The notes: a model not told the origin generated them from the sequence alone. A stretch of DNA of 64,000 bases from Pseudoalteromonas sp. T1lg23B (GCF_002964665.1 NZ_PQBZ01000034.1:1240429-1304428); one strand, 5' to 3'. Counted from the stretch's first letter, positions 27,119-39,573 are shown. A program made the numbers and translations.

Positions 27119-27577
27119 CTATGGGGACAACGCTTTGCGCACAAACTCGCCATGTCCACATTCAGAACAAGGCATAATTTCACTGGCGTAAAACACATCC
27201 GATTTATTGCCACAATTCTTACATACTAATTGCCCCATGGCTATCCATTCTCCTTGCTTGTATGTGCCTTTGTGGTCAAAATCCTGTAACAGCGAATGCC
27301 ATTCCAGCTGAGTTCTATCTTCGAGTTGTGCCAACTCGTACCATATGGATGCTTTAAGTTCTTGCCAAGCTAAATCATCGTAATACTTGTTGTTGTCTTT
27401 TAGGTGGGCCAGATCTCGGCGTAAGTAACGTTTGTATGTTGCTAACTTCTCTTGGGATAGGTTTTTCAAAGCTTGTTGATGTTCCATGAACTTTTCAACA
27501 AGATCATCGACTTCATGTTCTTTTACATCTTTTAGCCAATCAGTAAACTGACCGAGCCATTTTTGATAATCAGCCAT
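27119..27577 (-). CDS. Zinc-ribbon protein of the YbeL (DUF1451) type
   Basis: A 152-residue protein: residues 1-95 are charged and helical (WLGQFTDWLKDVKEHEVDDLVEKF), and the C-terminus has a CxxC...CxxC zinc ribbon (LVCKNCGNKSDVFYASEIMPCSECGHGEF). This matches the YbeL family, whose role is unknown. The ATG at 27577 is chosen because TAGGAG lies eight bases upstream; an upstream TTG would read through that site. It lies 45 bases before the protease gene on the same strand and may be cotranscribed with it. Confidence 0.8.
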   Translation of the reverse strand: MADYQKWLGQFTDWLKDVKEHEVDDLVEKFMEHQQALKNLSQEKLATYKRYLRRDLAHLKDNNKYYDDLAWQELKASIWYELAQLEDRTQLEWHSLLQDFDHKGTYKQGEWIAMGQLVCKNCGNKSDVFYASEIMPCSECGHGEFVRKALSP

Positions 27578-27643
27578 TGCTACACTCCTAATCAAATGCC
27601 TCTTCTGATTAAGTGTAGACCAGTTATGCTATTCAATGTATTA

Positions 27644-27671
27644 GGGTTTACCGAATAGAAGCGGTAAACCC
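27644..27671 (-). terminator. Hairpin after the TonB-dependent receptor
   Basis: A perfect ten-base stem GGGTTTACCG/CGGTAAACCC with an eight-base loop starts about ten bases past the receptor stop. No T run follows, so termination may be weak or Rho-assisted. Confidence 0.5.
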
Positions 27672-27680
27672 CAAAATGGA

Positions 27681-29819
27681 CTAAAACTGATATTTCATGC
27701 CCAATGTTACGGTTGTGCCCAATCCTTTGACATTATATCCACCATAGGTATAGGACTGTGCACGTGCAGGGAAGTAATCAGCATTCAATAGATTTTCGAC
27801 CCCGACAAACCCTTGCCAGTTATTGGCAAATTGATATTGGCCGCTGAAATTCAGCACATCATAGCTATCAACTAGGCCTTGATCTAAGCCATATTCATTC
27901 TTGTCGTTTTTCTCAAAACGCTTTCGGTCGCCCACATGTAACCAGCTTAGCGTCATTGACAAACCATCCAGTGGTTGCCAGTTCAAGTTGGCTGTTAACT
28001 TTGGGGGACTAATATGCTTTGAACCTAAGTACTCATCCGAACTGGTGTTTTTCCCCTCAGTATAGCTATAAGTGGTATTGAGCTTTAAAGTTGCTGAGAT
28101 GGTGTAATCAACTAATGCCTCGTAGCCCCAAATTCTTTGTGGTGCACGTACAGGCTCATAAACACCCGTTACCTTGTTAAGTTTGTTGACAGTACCAAGC
28201 TCAGAAGTACTCTTGTAGGCGGCAAATTCAAAACGAAGCTTTGAGAGTTGGGAATTAAAGCCAACTTCATAGCTATCGATGATCGATGCCTCAGTTTGGA
28301 TCTGAGCAATATCAGTCACCGTTGCACTGCGCAGCAATCGGCCAATATCAGAAATATCAGAACCTTGTGAGTAACTTACGAAGGGGCTAAATCGCTCATT
28401 GGCATTGTACTTTATCCCCACATTGTAAGTAGTGGCATCATGATTAACGGTGTCACCTTTTACATCAAACGGCACAGAGCAGGTATCTGCCGTGCGGCAT
28501 AGCTTCAAAGTACGATAATCAGCCACCGCGATATCGATGCTTTCTTCTCGCACTCCCGCTTTAATTATCAAGTCATCAGCGACAATCCATTTAGTTTGCA
28601 AATAACCCGCTAGGCTGTCCATATCCATTTCTGGTACCCAGATTCTACCGTCAACGAGTGGCTGAGAGGTGACATCATTCAATGCATCCACCCCGTAGAT
28701 AAACGTAGCCTGCACAGTGTCAGTAAAATCGATTGAGCTATGAAACGTTGCTCTAGCACCTTGCTTTTCAGAGCGGATAATTGACTGGCCGCCGGTATAC
28801 CCTTCATCAGGGTTAGCAAGACTTGGGGAGAAGAAAAATACATTTTCAATGTCTTGCTTATACGCATCAAGAGTCAGCTGCGTGTTTGCAAAAATCGCTT
28901 GATCTGTATATTTCAAAGTGACATTTTCATTGCCTTTTGGCCCTTGGGGTTTACCCTGTTTTTGCTGGGCTGGAGGCATGTGAATAGCATAAGACTTTTC
29001 ACCTAAATTCATATTGCCAAATACATCACCCAAGTCTGTCTTTTGCTGTGAACTGTAGTAGTTATAGCTAAATTGTATCTGCTTATCTTCATCAAGGTTG
29101 TAACCCAATTTAGTGAAGTAGTTTTCAGTCTCAGTATCCGACAGACCATACTGCAAGCCAAGAATATCACCTTGAGCATCGCGCTGAACCCCGTTTTCTT
29201 CATAACTGGCCGTCACTAAATAGCTAAATTGGTCAAGGCGGCCGTTAATGGCCCCTGCCACTCTTGCGCCAGCACTCTCAGCTACTTTTACAGCGCTAAA
29301 ACGGCTAGACAAGCTAATTTCACCACTTGCTTTTTCACCGCTTCGGGCCTGTTTTGTAATGTAGTTAATGATGCCTCCTGACGCCCCATTACCATAAATA
29401 GAGGTCGCACCTTTGATCACTTCAATACGAGCTATCGCACTTGGGTCTAATGTTTTAATCCCCAAGGAACCATTACGCAGTGGCGTTGACTGAGGTACAC
29501 CATCGATCATCACTAAGGGTGCTCTCCCTCTTAACGATTGGCCGGTATTGCTTGAGCTGCCAGTATCTGGGGCAAGGCCTGGCACGATTTGCGACAGCAA
29601 ACTTTGTAATTCAGGATTTACCTTCAAATGATCTTCTATTTGCTTTTGGCTGATGACGGTAATTGAGGCTGGCACCTCATCAATGCTTTCAAATACCCGA
29701 CTTCCTGAAACAACGACATGTTCCATATCTGAGTTCTGAGAATGTTCAACATGAGCGCTGTCTGCGATAGCCGCTGTACTTATAGAAACCGCTAGTATAC
29801 TGAGAGTCGATTTTAACAT
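27681..29819 (-). CDS. TonB-dependent siderophore-type outer-membrane receptor
   Basis: A 712-residue receptor. Residues 1-19 form a signal peptide (cleavage near AIA-DSAHVEH), followed by a TonB-box-like stretch (HVVVSGSR, about 34-41), a plug domain (about 45-160; PASITVISQKQIEDHL, SLRGRAPLVMIDGVPQS, RIEVIKGATSIYGNGASGGIINYITK) and a 22-strand barrel ending in the aromatic VTLGMKYQF. The plug and barrel are of the FhuA/FepA iron-siderophore kind, and the Fur-like operator upstream supports iron control, but the ligand is unknown. A His-Met-Pro-rich loop (MHMPPAQQKQGKPQGPKG-like, about 275-292) is unusual. No transport or synthesis genes are adjacent. Confidence 0.9.
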   Translation of the reverse strand: MLKSTLSILAVSISTAAIADSAHVEHSQNSDMEHVVVSGSRVFESIDEVPASITVISQKQIEDHLKVNPELQSLLSQIVPGLAPDTGSSSNTGQSLRGRAPLVMIDGVPQSTPLRNGSLGIKTLDPSAIARIEVIKGATSIYGNGASGGIINYITKQARSGEKASGEISLSSRFSAVKVAESAGARVAGAINGRLDQFSYLVTASYEENGVQRDAQGDILGLQYGLSDTETENYFTKLGYNLDEDKQIQFSYNYYSSQQKTDLGDVFGNMNLGEKSYAIHMPPAQQKQGKPQGPKGNENVTLKYTDQAIFANTQLTLDAYKQDIENVFFFSPSLANPDEGYTGGQSIIRSEKQGARATFHSSIDFTDTVQATFIYGVDALNDVTSQPLVDGRIWVPEMDMDSLAGYLQTKWIVADDLIIKAGVREESIDIAVADYRTLKLCRTADTCSVPFDVKGDTVNHDATTYNVGIKYNANERFSPFVSYSQGSDISDIGRLLRSATVTDIAQIQTEASIIDSYEVGFNSQLSKLRFEFAAYKSTSELGTVNKLNKVTGVYEPVRAPQRIWGYEALVDYTISATLKLNTTYSYTEGKNTSSDEYLGSKHISPPKLTANLNWQPLDGLSMTLSWLHVGDRKRFEKNDKNEYGLDQGLVDSYDVLNFSGQYQFANNWQGFVGVENLLNADYFPARAQSYTYGGYNVKGLGTTVTLGMKYQF

Positions 29820-29867
29820 GGGTATCCTTGCTGGATTTAGAATAATAATGATTTAAAAAGCGGCGAT

Positions 29868-29919
29868 ATAGTATGGCGGAAAGCAATAAAGATCAATAGA
29901 AATAAGAACCAATCTCATT
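29868..29919 (-). promoter_or_regulatory. Fur-box-controlled promoter of the TonB receptor
   Basis: On the minus strand TTGATC (29891-29896) and TACTAT (29868-29873) are 17 bases apart. Directly upstream, 29901-29919 reads AATGAGATTGGTTCTTATT, which agrees with the Fur consensus AATGAGAATNATTCTCATT at about 15-16 of 19 positions. Fur bound there would block RNA polymerase when iron is plentiful. The receptor start is about 50 bases downstream of the -10. Confidence 0.75.
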
Positions 29920-30163
29920 TCTATTTGTAAAATAAAATTGTCTTTGCGTTAATTTTCGCAATTATTATCACAACACCAAAAGCACTACATTTAGAGCGAC
30001 CTTTAAGCTGTTATGCAACTGATCGAATAACTACTGATAAACATACCTTCACATGCAAGAAATTGACTAAAATAATTACACCTTAGGTGCTGTGATTACT
30101 GGTCAAATTCGGGTATGCTATCGGGCAATTTTCTATCAATTTGCAAGAAGTCTGGAAACGTAG
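29920..30163. other. Divergent gap between the receptor promoter and leuS
   Basis: AT-rich sequence without a credible ORF. A TATGCT hexamer about 30110-30118 could be the leuS -10, but its -35 partner is poor. No leader peptide or riboswitch was recognised. Confidence 0.35.
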
Positions 30164-32752
<2,589 letters not shown>

Positions 32753-32753
32753 G

Positions 32754-33254
32754 ATGCATCTTGGCGCTTTAATTAAACACGGATTAGCGCTTGCGCTAGT
32801 CTGTGTTCTGCTATCAGGCTGTGGCTTTCATTTTAAGAAAGCCTCATACCTGCCTATTGAGATGCGTACCATTGTGCTCAATGGCGACGACAAACGCGCC
32901 GAGCTCTATGAGCTACTGGCCAATGATCTGCAACAAGCCAAAGTGACGTTAGTAGATGACATTCAAGCCGACAAACAACTGGTACAGCTGCATCTATATC
33001 GCGATACGTTAGAGCGCCAAACGCTGAGTCTGTTTAAAAATGGTCAGGTAGCACAGTATCAACTCGCCTATGGTGTGTCTTATCGTTTGACTAGACCAAA
33101 TCAGGAACCTATCGAGCAACGCTTTGAGCTGTATAGAAATTATCAAGACGACCCCGATAACGCACTGGCAAAAGCCAAAGAGCTAGAGTTGCTACTTAAT
33201 GAGTTGCGTCAACTTGCCAGTAAACGCATTGTTCGCGAGCTGTCTCAACTGTAA
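32754..33254 (+). CDS. lptE: LPS-assembly lipoprotein LptE
   Basis: LptE plugs the LptD barrel that places lipopolysaccharide in the outer leaflet. The 166-residue product has a lipoprotein signal (about 1-22, lipobox LLSGC) followed by GFHFKKASYLP, the hallmark start of mature LptE. It begins one base after leuS and its stop overlaps the holA start as TAATG. Confidence 0.93.
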   Translation: MHLGALIKHGLALALVCVLLSGCGFHFKKASYLPIEMRTIVLNGDDKRAELYELLANDLQQAKVTLVDDIQADKQLVQLHLYRDTLERQTLSLFKNGQVAQYQLAYGVSYRLTRPNQEPIEQRFELYRNYQDDPDNALAKAKELELLLNELRQLASKRIVRELSQL

Positions 33255-34291
33255 TGCGCTGTTACGCAAATCAACTCACCGCACAGTTAAAGCAAGCTCT
33301 AGCGCCTTTTTACATGGTGTTCGGAGAAGAGCCCTTTCAAGAGGCTAATTGTGTGCTGGAGATCAAACAGGTCGCCAAAAAACAAGGTTTTGATGAAGTC
33401 ATCAAATTTACCTTATTACCGGGCTTTGACTGGCAAGAACTCATCGCACAATATAACAGTATGTCGCTATTTAGCGCGCGAACGATCATTGAGTTTGATC
33501 TCAATCAGCAAAAGCCAGGCACCCAGGGCAGCCAAATATTTAAGTCACTGAGTGAGAACCCAAACCCCGATGTCATAGTGATCCTAAAAGGTGCTAAGGC
33601 TGGTCAAGATATTCAACGTACAGCTTGGTTCAAAGCTCTAGATAAGCAAGGCGTATTTGTCCCCTGCTACGTGTTAGCGGGTAACCATCTGCACCGTTGG
33701 CTAGATGACCAATGTAGACTCCTAAAACTGAATCTTTCCGCAGATGCGAAGCGTAGTTTGCTAGGAGCGACCGAAGGGAATCTGCTAGCCACACACCAAG
33801 AACTTGAGAAACTCTCTTTATTGTACAAATCTGAGCCCATCGACCAGTCACAGGTGTTAATGGGGTTGCTCAATCAAGCAAAATTCGACATTTTTGATCT
33901 TAATACTGCACTGCTCAGTGGAAATGCCAAACAAGTCATTAAAGTTATGCTCAAACTGGCTGATGATAATGTTGAGCCAGCGAGTATTGTTTGGAATTTA
34001 AACAAAGAAGCGCAAACGTTACTGACCATCAAACAAGGCTTACAGTCGGGACAGAATATCGCGCAACTATTTAAGCAACATGGCGTGTGGAAAAACCAAC
34101 AAGCTACCACATCACAAGCTCTCGATCGCTTAACGCTGACCCATATAGAGAACCTGATCAATTTGCTTGCGCAGTTTGACTCCGCATACAAGCGTGCAGA
34201 AATGGTCGCTCCATATCAAGCACTCGCGCACATTGCACTGGCATTTTGTCAACCGGTGAACTTTTCATTGCCTCATCAACCATCAAGTTAA
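33254..34291 (+). CDS. holA: DNA polymerase III delta subunit
   Basis: The 345-residue HolA is the clamp-opening subunit of the clamp loader. It shows the ATPase-like N-terminal fold (FYMVFGEEPFQEANCVLEI; the P-loop is absent as usual for delta), the middle lid domain and the C-terminal collar region (VEPASIVWNLNKEAQTLL). It overlaps lptE by one base and is followed by nadD ten bases later, as in E. coli. Confidence 0.94.
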   Translation: MRCYANQLTAQLKQALAPFYMVFGEEPFQEANCVLEIKQVAKKQGFDEVIKFTLLPGFDWQELIAQYNSMSLFSARTIIEFDLNQQKPGTQGSQIFKSLSENPNPDVIVILKGAKAGQDIQRTAWFKALDKQGVFVPCYVLAGNHLHRWLDDQCRLLKLNLSADAKRSLLGATEGNLLATHQELEKLSLLYKSEPIDQSQVLMGLLNQAKFDIFDLNTALLSGNAKQVIKVMLKLADDNVEPASIVWNLNKEAQTLLTIKQGLQSGQNIAQLFKQHGVWKNQQATTSQALDRLTLTHIENLINLLAQFDSAYKRAEMVAPYQALAHIALAFCQPVNFSLPHQPSS

Positions 34292-34300
34292 CCTTTTATT

Positions 34301-34930
34301 ATGATTGCATTATTTGGCGGTACATTCGATCCCATCCACCTTGGCCACATAAATATGGCAACTCAATGTATTACTGAGTTGTCTCTTGATGCACTGCATT
34401 TTTTACCTTGTGCTGTGCCTGTACACAAAGCGCAACCAGGCATCACTGACACGCACCGTTTAGCCATGTTGTCGTTGGCCACCGAAGGGAATTCAAAATT
34501 TAGGATTGATCATAGAGAACTCAAAAGGCAGGGACCTTCCTACTCGCTGCTCAGTTTGCAAGAATGTCGTGCCGAACAACCAAATACGCCGTTAGTATTT
34601 TTAATGGGCATGGATTCTTTTAACAGCCTACCCAGTTGGTTTAAGTGGCAAGAGATAATCGAGCTTTGTCATATAGTGGTGTATCAAAGACCTGGGGAAA
34701 TTCAATCAACAGCAGCAGAGCTGAGCGATTATTTAGCTCGATCCCTTACGGTAGACAGCCGTGCCTTACACCACCAATTGGGTGGATTGTGCTACTTTTT
34801 ATCAGGTCAGAAATTAGATGCAGCCTCAAGTGAAATACGTAAGCGCATAAAAAATAGAGAGAATACGGAACATTTACTCACTGATAAGGTCAGAAACTAC
34901 ATTAATGAACACCTCCTGTATGCTGAATAA
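34301..34930 (+). CDS. nadD: Nicotinate-mononucleotide adenylyltransferase
   Basis: NadD makes nicotinate adenine dinucleotide in NAD synthesis. The 209-residue protein has the nucleotidyltransferase HxGH motif in FGGTFDPIHLGHINMA (about 5-20) and the SxxxxR signature as SSEIRKRI near residue 188. It follows holA as in E. coli; the cobC-like phosphatase often found next is missing. Confidence 0.95.
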   Translation: MIALFGGTFDPIHLGHINMATQCITELSLDALHFLPCAVPVHKAQPGITDTHRLAMLSLATEGNSKFRIDHRELKRQGPSYSLLSLQECRAEQPNTPLVFLMGMDSFNSLPSWFKWQEIIELCHIVVYQRPGEIQSTAAELSDYLARSLTVDSRALHHQLGGLCYFLSGQKLDAASSEIRKRIKNRENTEHLLTDKVRNYINEHLLYAE

Positions 34931-34985
34931 GCGTGTATGCTGTGATAGAATCGCCGATTATTTTATTTAGTGAAGAGAAATACAC

Positions 34986-35303
34986 TTGAATTCTGAACAA
35001 CTTTTAGACTTTGCACTGGACAAAGTTGACGACATGAAAGCCCGTGATGTAGTAAAACTTGATGTACGCGGCGTATCTTCAGTCACGGATTATATGGTTA
35101 TTTGCTCAGGCAATTCAAAACGTCATGTACAGTCAATCGCAGAGCATGTTGCAAAAGAAGCGCGTCACGCAGGCGAGGAGCCACTAGGACAAGAAGGTCA
35201 AGATGTGGGTGAATGGGTGTTAGTTGATCTCGGTGATGTGGTTGTGCATGTCATGCAGGATCAAACTAGAAGCCTCTATGACCTTGAAAAACTTTGGGGC
35301 TAA
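34986..35303 (+). CDS. rsfS: Ribosomal silencing factor RsfS
   Basis: A 105-residue protein that binds ribosomal protein uL14 and keeps the subunits apart in slow growth. Family motifs are VSSVTDYMVICSGNSKRHVQSIAEHV (in two parts, about 29-54) and the C-terminal WVLVDLGDVVVHVMQDQTRSLYDLEKLW. The start is a TTG at 34986 after GAAGAG-type purines. It is followed three bases later by rlmH, the usual partner. Confidence 0.95.
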   Translation: MNSEQLLDFALDKVDDMKARDVVKLDVRGVSSVTDYMVICSGNSKRHVQSIAEHVAKEARHAGEEPLGQEGQDVGEWVLVDLGDVVVHVMQDQTRSLYDLEKLWG

Positions 35304-35306
35304 ACT

Positions 35307-35777
35307 TTGAAGATTCAGTTAGTTGCTGTTGGAACTAAAATGCCTGCTTGGGTAGAAACTGGCTTTAAAGAGTATCAACGACGCTTTCCTAAAGACATGC
35401 CGCTGGAGTTAATTGAGATCCCAGCAGGAAAGCGTGGTAAGAATGCTGATATAAAACGCATTTTGCAAGTTGAAGGTGAAAAGACGCTAGCTGCAATCCC
35501 AAAAGGTAATCGTATCGTTACGCTCGAAGTAACAGGCAAACCATGGGATACTCATCAACTGGCGAGTAATATGCAAAAATGGCAACTAGATGGCCGTGAT
35601 ATTAGCTTACTTATTGGCGGCCCTGAAGGCTTAGCACCCGAGTGTATCGCAGCATCTGAACAAAAGTGGTCATTATCGAATTTAACTTTGCCGCACCCAT
35701 TGGTGCGTATAATTGTTGCAGAGAGTCTCTATCGCGGATGGAGCTTGAACAACAACCACCCCTATCATAGAGAATAG
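35307..35777 (+). CDS. rlmH: 23S rRNA pseudouridine-1915 N3-methyltransferase
   Basis: RlmH is a SPOUT methyltransferase acting on assembled 70S ribosomes. The 156-residue protein has the SAM-binding knot sequence [14 protein letters not shown] (about 98-111) and the C-terminal [27 protein letters not shown], nearly invariant in the family. Translation starts at TTG 35307, as shown by the [13 protein letters not shown] alignment. Confidence 0.97.
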   Translation: MKIQLVAVGTKMPAWVETGFKEYQRRFPKDMPLELIEIPAGKRGKNADIKRILQVEGEKTLAAIPKGNRIVTLEVTGKPWDTHQLASNMQKWQLDGRDISLLIGGPEGLAPECIAASEQKWSLSNLTLPHPLVRIIVAESLYRGWSLNNNHPYHRE

Positions 35778-35787
35778 TTAATAAACG

Positions 35788-37661
35788 ATGTTGAAAAAAA
35801 GGCCAACGATTCGTGACCATTCAGCCGAGGCAAACCTCTTTGCCCGTCGCGCATTTATTGGCTTTATTTTCGTAGTTTCTCTAATCGGTATTCTGTTAAT
35901 GAATGTCTACAACCTGCAAGTTGTAGACTTCGATACCTATAAAACTCGCTCAAACGACAACCGTATCAAGGTCATTCCTGTAGCGCCCAACCGAGGGCTA
36001 ATTTACGACAGAAATGGGGTCTTGCTTGCTGAGAACCGCCCTGTTTACAATCTCGAAGTGGTCCCAGAAGACGTGGAAGATTTAACGCAGAGTTTGCAGC
36101 AATTGAGTAAACTGATCCCCATTACAGATCAGCAAATAAAAGAATTTTTAGAGGACATCCGCAACAACCGACGCTTTAAAAGCCAAGTACTTAAAGCCCG
36201 TTTGAATGAACAGGAAGTTGCCATTTTCTCTGTTAATCAGCATAAATTTCCAGGTTTTAGTATTGAAGCCCGTTTATCTCGACATTACCCATACGGCGAT
36301 ACACTCACCCATGCGCTAGGTTATGTTGCCAAACTTAACAAGAAGGAACTGGCTGAACTTGAGATTGATGGGCAGGCAACCAATTATCGGGCTACACACG
36401 ATATTGGTAAGCGTGGTATCGAAAAATATTACGAAGAGCAACTACATGGTATTGTCGGTTCACAGCGTGTTGAAGTAAACAACCGTGGCCGAGTGCTGAG
36501 AACACTCAGTGTGGAACCTCCCGTGCCGGGCCAAGACTTGGTACTGACATTGGACATTGGTCTGCAACAAATTGCTCAACATGCATTGAAAGATACCCGT
36601 GGCGCTGTGGTTGCCATCGATCCCAAAGATGGGGGGATTTTAGCGATGTACTCGAACCCTAGTTATGACCCTAACTTGTTCGTACACGGTATCAGCAGCG
36701 AAGATTATAAAAAGTTACTCAACGAAGATAGACCACTGATCAACCGAGTCACTCAAGGGCGCTACGCGCCCGCTTCAACAATTAAGCCACATTTAGCTAT
36801 TTTAGGCTTAGAAGAAGGTATCGTAACCGAAGAAACCGAGATCTGGGATCCTGGCTTTTTTCAAATTCCCAATGTCGATCATAAATGGCGTGACTGGTTA
36901 CGCTGGGGGCATGGACACGTTGACGTATACCGCGCGATCGAGGAATCATGTGATACTTATTACTATCGAATAGCCTACAAACTCGGCATCAGTAAGATTG
37001 CCGACTTTATGGATCAATTCGGCTTTGGCGATCTCTCTGGTATTGATATCCATGAAGAGACAACCGCCATATTACCAACGGTTGATTGGAAACGTGCCAG
37101 ATTTAAAGAAAACTGGTGGCCCGGTGATACGATTTCGGTCGGGATAGGTCAAGGTTATTGGACCGCGACCCCATCCAGATAGCTAATTCACTCAGTATCT
37201 TGGTAAATCGCGGCGTTCACCGCCAACCTCACTTGGTGCAAGTAGCCAGACAGGAAGAAAACATCACGCAGCTATTCACAGAAGAAAAACCTCCTGTACA
37301 GCTCAAAAATCCACGCCACTGGCAAATTGCCTTGGATGCGATGCATAACACCGTAACGAAAACCACAGGTACGGCCCATAAAGCCTTTAAAGGCGTAACT
37401 TATGACCCTGCAGGTAAAACAGGAACAGCACAGGTCGTAAGCATAGCGCAAGGCGAAAAATATGATGCTAAGAAACTCAAGGAGCGACATCGCGACAATG
37501 CAGTTTACACCGGTTTTGCTCCATTTAATGACCCGAAAATAGTCGTTGCTATCATCGTTGAAAACCAAAAGGCTGGCGGTGGTTCAATTGCAGCGCCAAT
37601 CGCTAGGCAAATCATGGATTACTACTTTTCTGCGTACCCACTTGATACGGAGGCTCAATGA
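35788..37661 (+). CDS. mrdA: Penicillin-binding protein 2, frameshifted as sequenced
   Basis: PBP2 is the transpeptidase of the elongation complex with RodA. The first 462 residues are normal: a cytoplasmic tail, one membrane helix (about 23-45), the dimerisation region (VIPVAPNRGLIYDRNG), the active-site PASTIKP (SxxK) and SCD (SxD) motifs. At CCCC 37169-37172 the frame shifts and would stop at 37182 after ATPSR. The proper continuation (ATP-IQIANSLSIL...) runs in another frame to 37661 and holds the KTGTAQ motif. One C is missing from the run, so a 624-residue protein is intended. Losing KTG would destroy the enzyme, so I favour a homopolymer sequencing error. The stop overlaps the rodA start as ATGA. 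Confidence 0.92.
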
Positions 37662-38767
37662 CCCCGTTACATAATCGGCGCACAATCTGGCAAATAGTAC
37701 ACTTAGACTTGCCTTTGCTAGTGGCTTTAATGTTAATGATGGTGGGCAGTTTAACCGTCGTTTACAGTGCCAGTGGTCAAGATATCAATATGATGATACG
37801 CCACGGTACTCGTATGGCAGGCGCTGTCATTGCCATGCTGTTTATGGCACAACTCTCACCTATCACGTTAAAGCGCATAGTGATCCCAATGTATTTAATA
37901 GGCCTTGCCATGTTGGTTGCAGTCTTGTTTGTGGGAGTCAGCAGCAAAGGCGCACAACGGTGGCTAGATTTGGGTATCACTCGATTTCAACCGTCTGAGA
38001 TCATGAAAATAGCCGTGCCCATGATGGTCGCCTGGTATATAGGTCAACACCGCCTTCCGCCCTCAATCTGGAATCTGGTAGTAGGTTTTACCATTGTCAT
38101 TGTGCCCACCATTTTAATTAAAGAGCAACCAGATTTGGGGACTTCGATTCTTATCGCTAGTTCGGGGATTTTTGTGTTGTTTTTATCAGGCTTAAGCTGG
38201 CAACTCATCGGCATATTTGCATTGTTAGCGGGACCAGCCGGGTTTGCTTTTTGGCACTATGGTATGCATGCCTACCAGCAACAGCGTGTCTTGACGTTTT
38301 TAAACCCAGAGAGCGACCCGCTAGGTGCGGGATATCACATTATTCAGTCAAAAATTGCCATCGGATCTGGTGGCATTGAGGGTAAAGGCTGGTTGCAAGG
38401 CACCCAATCTCAATTGGAGTTTTTACCAGAGCGTCACACTGACTTTATTTTCTCCGTACTCAGTGAAGAGTTTGGCTTGTTTGGTGTGGTGATATTATTA
38501 AGCCTTTATTTGTTTATTATTGGCCGAGGACTGTACATCGCGGTCCGTGCTCAGGATGCCTTTAGTAAATTGCTAGCAGGTGCACTGACCTTAACATTCT
38601 TTGTGTATGTATTTGTAAATATTGGAATGGTATCAGGATTACTGCCTGTAGTGGGTGTACCACTACCACTGATTAGTTATGGTGGAACCTCAATGGTGAC
38701 CTTGATGGCTGGATTTGGCATTATTATGGCTATCGCAACAGACAAGAGGATGCTTTTAAAATCATGA
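37658..38767 (+). CDS. rodA: Peptidoglycan glycosyltransferase RodA
   Basis: The SEDS-family glycosyltransferase that works with PBP2 during cell elongation. The 369-residue protein has about ten membrane helices and the SEDS motifs KGAQRWLDLGITRFQPSEIMK (in parts, about 95-115), EQPDLGTS and the C-terminal PVVGVPLPLISYGGTSM (about 327-343). It is coupled to mrdA by an ATGA overlap and to rlpA by another. Confidence 0.97.
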   Translation: MTPLHNRRTIWQIVHLDLPLLVALMLMMVGSLTVVYSASGQDINMMIRHGTRMAGAVIAMLFMAQLSPITLKRIVIPMYLIGLAMLVAVLFVGVSSKGAQRWLDLGITRFQPSEIMKIAVPMMVAWYIGQHRLPPSIWNLVVGFTIVIVPTILIKEQPDLGTSILIASSGIFVLFLSGLSWQLIGIFALLAGPAGFAFWHYGMHAYQQQRVLTFLNPESDPLGAGYHIIQSKIAIGSGGIEGKGWLQGTQSQLEFLPERHTDFIFSVLSEEFGLFGVVILLSLYLFIIGRGLYIAVRAQDAFSKLLAGALTLTFFVYVFVNIGMVSGLLPVVGVPLPLISYGGTSMVTLMAGFGIIMAIATDKRMLLKS

Positions 38768-39528
38768 GTAAAGCGCAGTTACATCTGAGTTTGGGCATGA
38801 TACTGCTTGTATTGCTCAGCGCGTGCAGCAGTCGTTACCACATAAAACATGACAAAGCCCCATTGAGAGCGCCTACCGAACTTGAAATGCAAGACGCAAT
38901 CGTGACCAATGAAGCCAAAAGTGCCAGCACCGGACGCCCTTATGTGGTGATGGGTAAACGCTACACGCCAATGTCTGATGAGCATGGCTACATAGAACAA
39001 GGGACAGCTTCATGGTATGGCAGAAAGTTCCACGGTTATCACACCTCTAATGGCGAAGTATTCGATATGTTCGATATGACCGCAGCGCACAAAACCCTGC
39101 CCCTTCCAAGCTTTGTTAAGGTAACCAATTTAGACAACGGGAAGAGCGCTATCGTCAGGGTTAATGACCGAGGTCCATTTCATGACGATCGAATTATTGA
39201 CCTGTCTTACGCCGCCGCGTACAAGCTAGGCTATCACTTAAATGGTACAGCCAAAGTTAAGGTAGAAGCGATTACCCTATCAAGAAAAGCGCCCCGCTTA
39301 ACCTACATCCAAGTAGCGGCTGGCAGTCAATTAGACAAAATCCAAACCATGGCGAGCACTCTTGAGCAAGAAATGGCCATCGCTAATGTCATCACGTTAG
39401 AAAATGGCTTATACAAGCTGCGTTTGGGACCAATGCAAGATGATAATCAGGCACAATCTGTACTGAATAGTTTGCGAAAAGGCCAATTTAGCCAAGCCTT
39501 CTTGCTTTATAGTGAACAACAACTTTAG
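38764..39528 (+). CDS. rlpA: RlpA family septal-ring lytic transglycosylase lipoprotein
   Basis: RlpA cleaves glycan strands that lack peptide stems. The 254-residue protein has a lipoprotein signal (about 1-21, lipobox LLSAC), a double-psi beta-barrel domain (about 80-170; GTASWYGRKFHGYHTSNGE, MTAAHKTLPLPSFVKV, VRVNDRGPFHDDRIIDLS, with the catalytic Asp in NDRGPF) and a C-terminal SPOR domain (about 178-252) that binds denuded glycans at the septum. It starts inside the rodA stop. Confidence 0.95.
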   Translation: MSKAQLHLSLGMILLVLLSACSSRYHIKHDKAPLRAPTELEMQDAIVTNEAKSASTGRPYVVMGKRYTPMSDEHGYIEQGTASWYGRKFHGYHTSNGEVFDMFDMTAAHKTLPLPSFVKVTNLDNGKSAIVRVNDRGPFHDDRIIDLSYAAAYKLGYHLNGTAKVKVEAITLSRKAPRLTYIQVAAGSQLDKIQTMASTLEQEMAIANVITLENGLYKLRLGPMQDDNQAQSVLNSLRKGQFSQAFLLYSEQQL

Positions 39529-39573
39529 AATATTGCGGTGACGCTGACTAACTAAATTAAAATTGCGAGCATA

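Noticed and set aside
37158..37661. Separate small transpeptidase gene after mrdA
   Set aside because: The frame has only the C-terminal part of PBP2 including KTG, no signal or ribosome site, and joins exactly to the upstream frame by one base.
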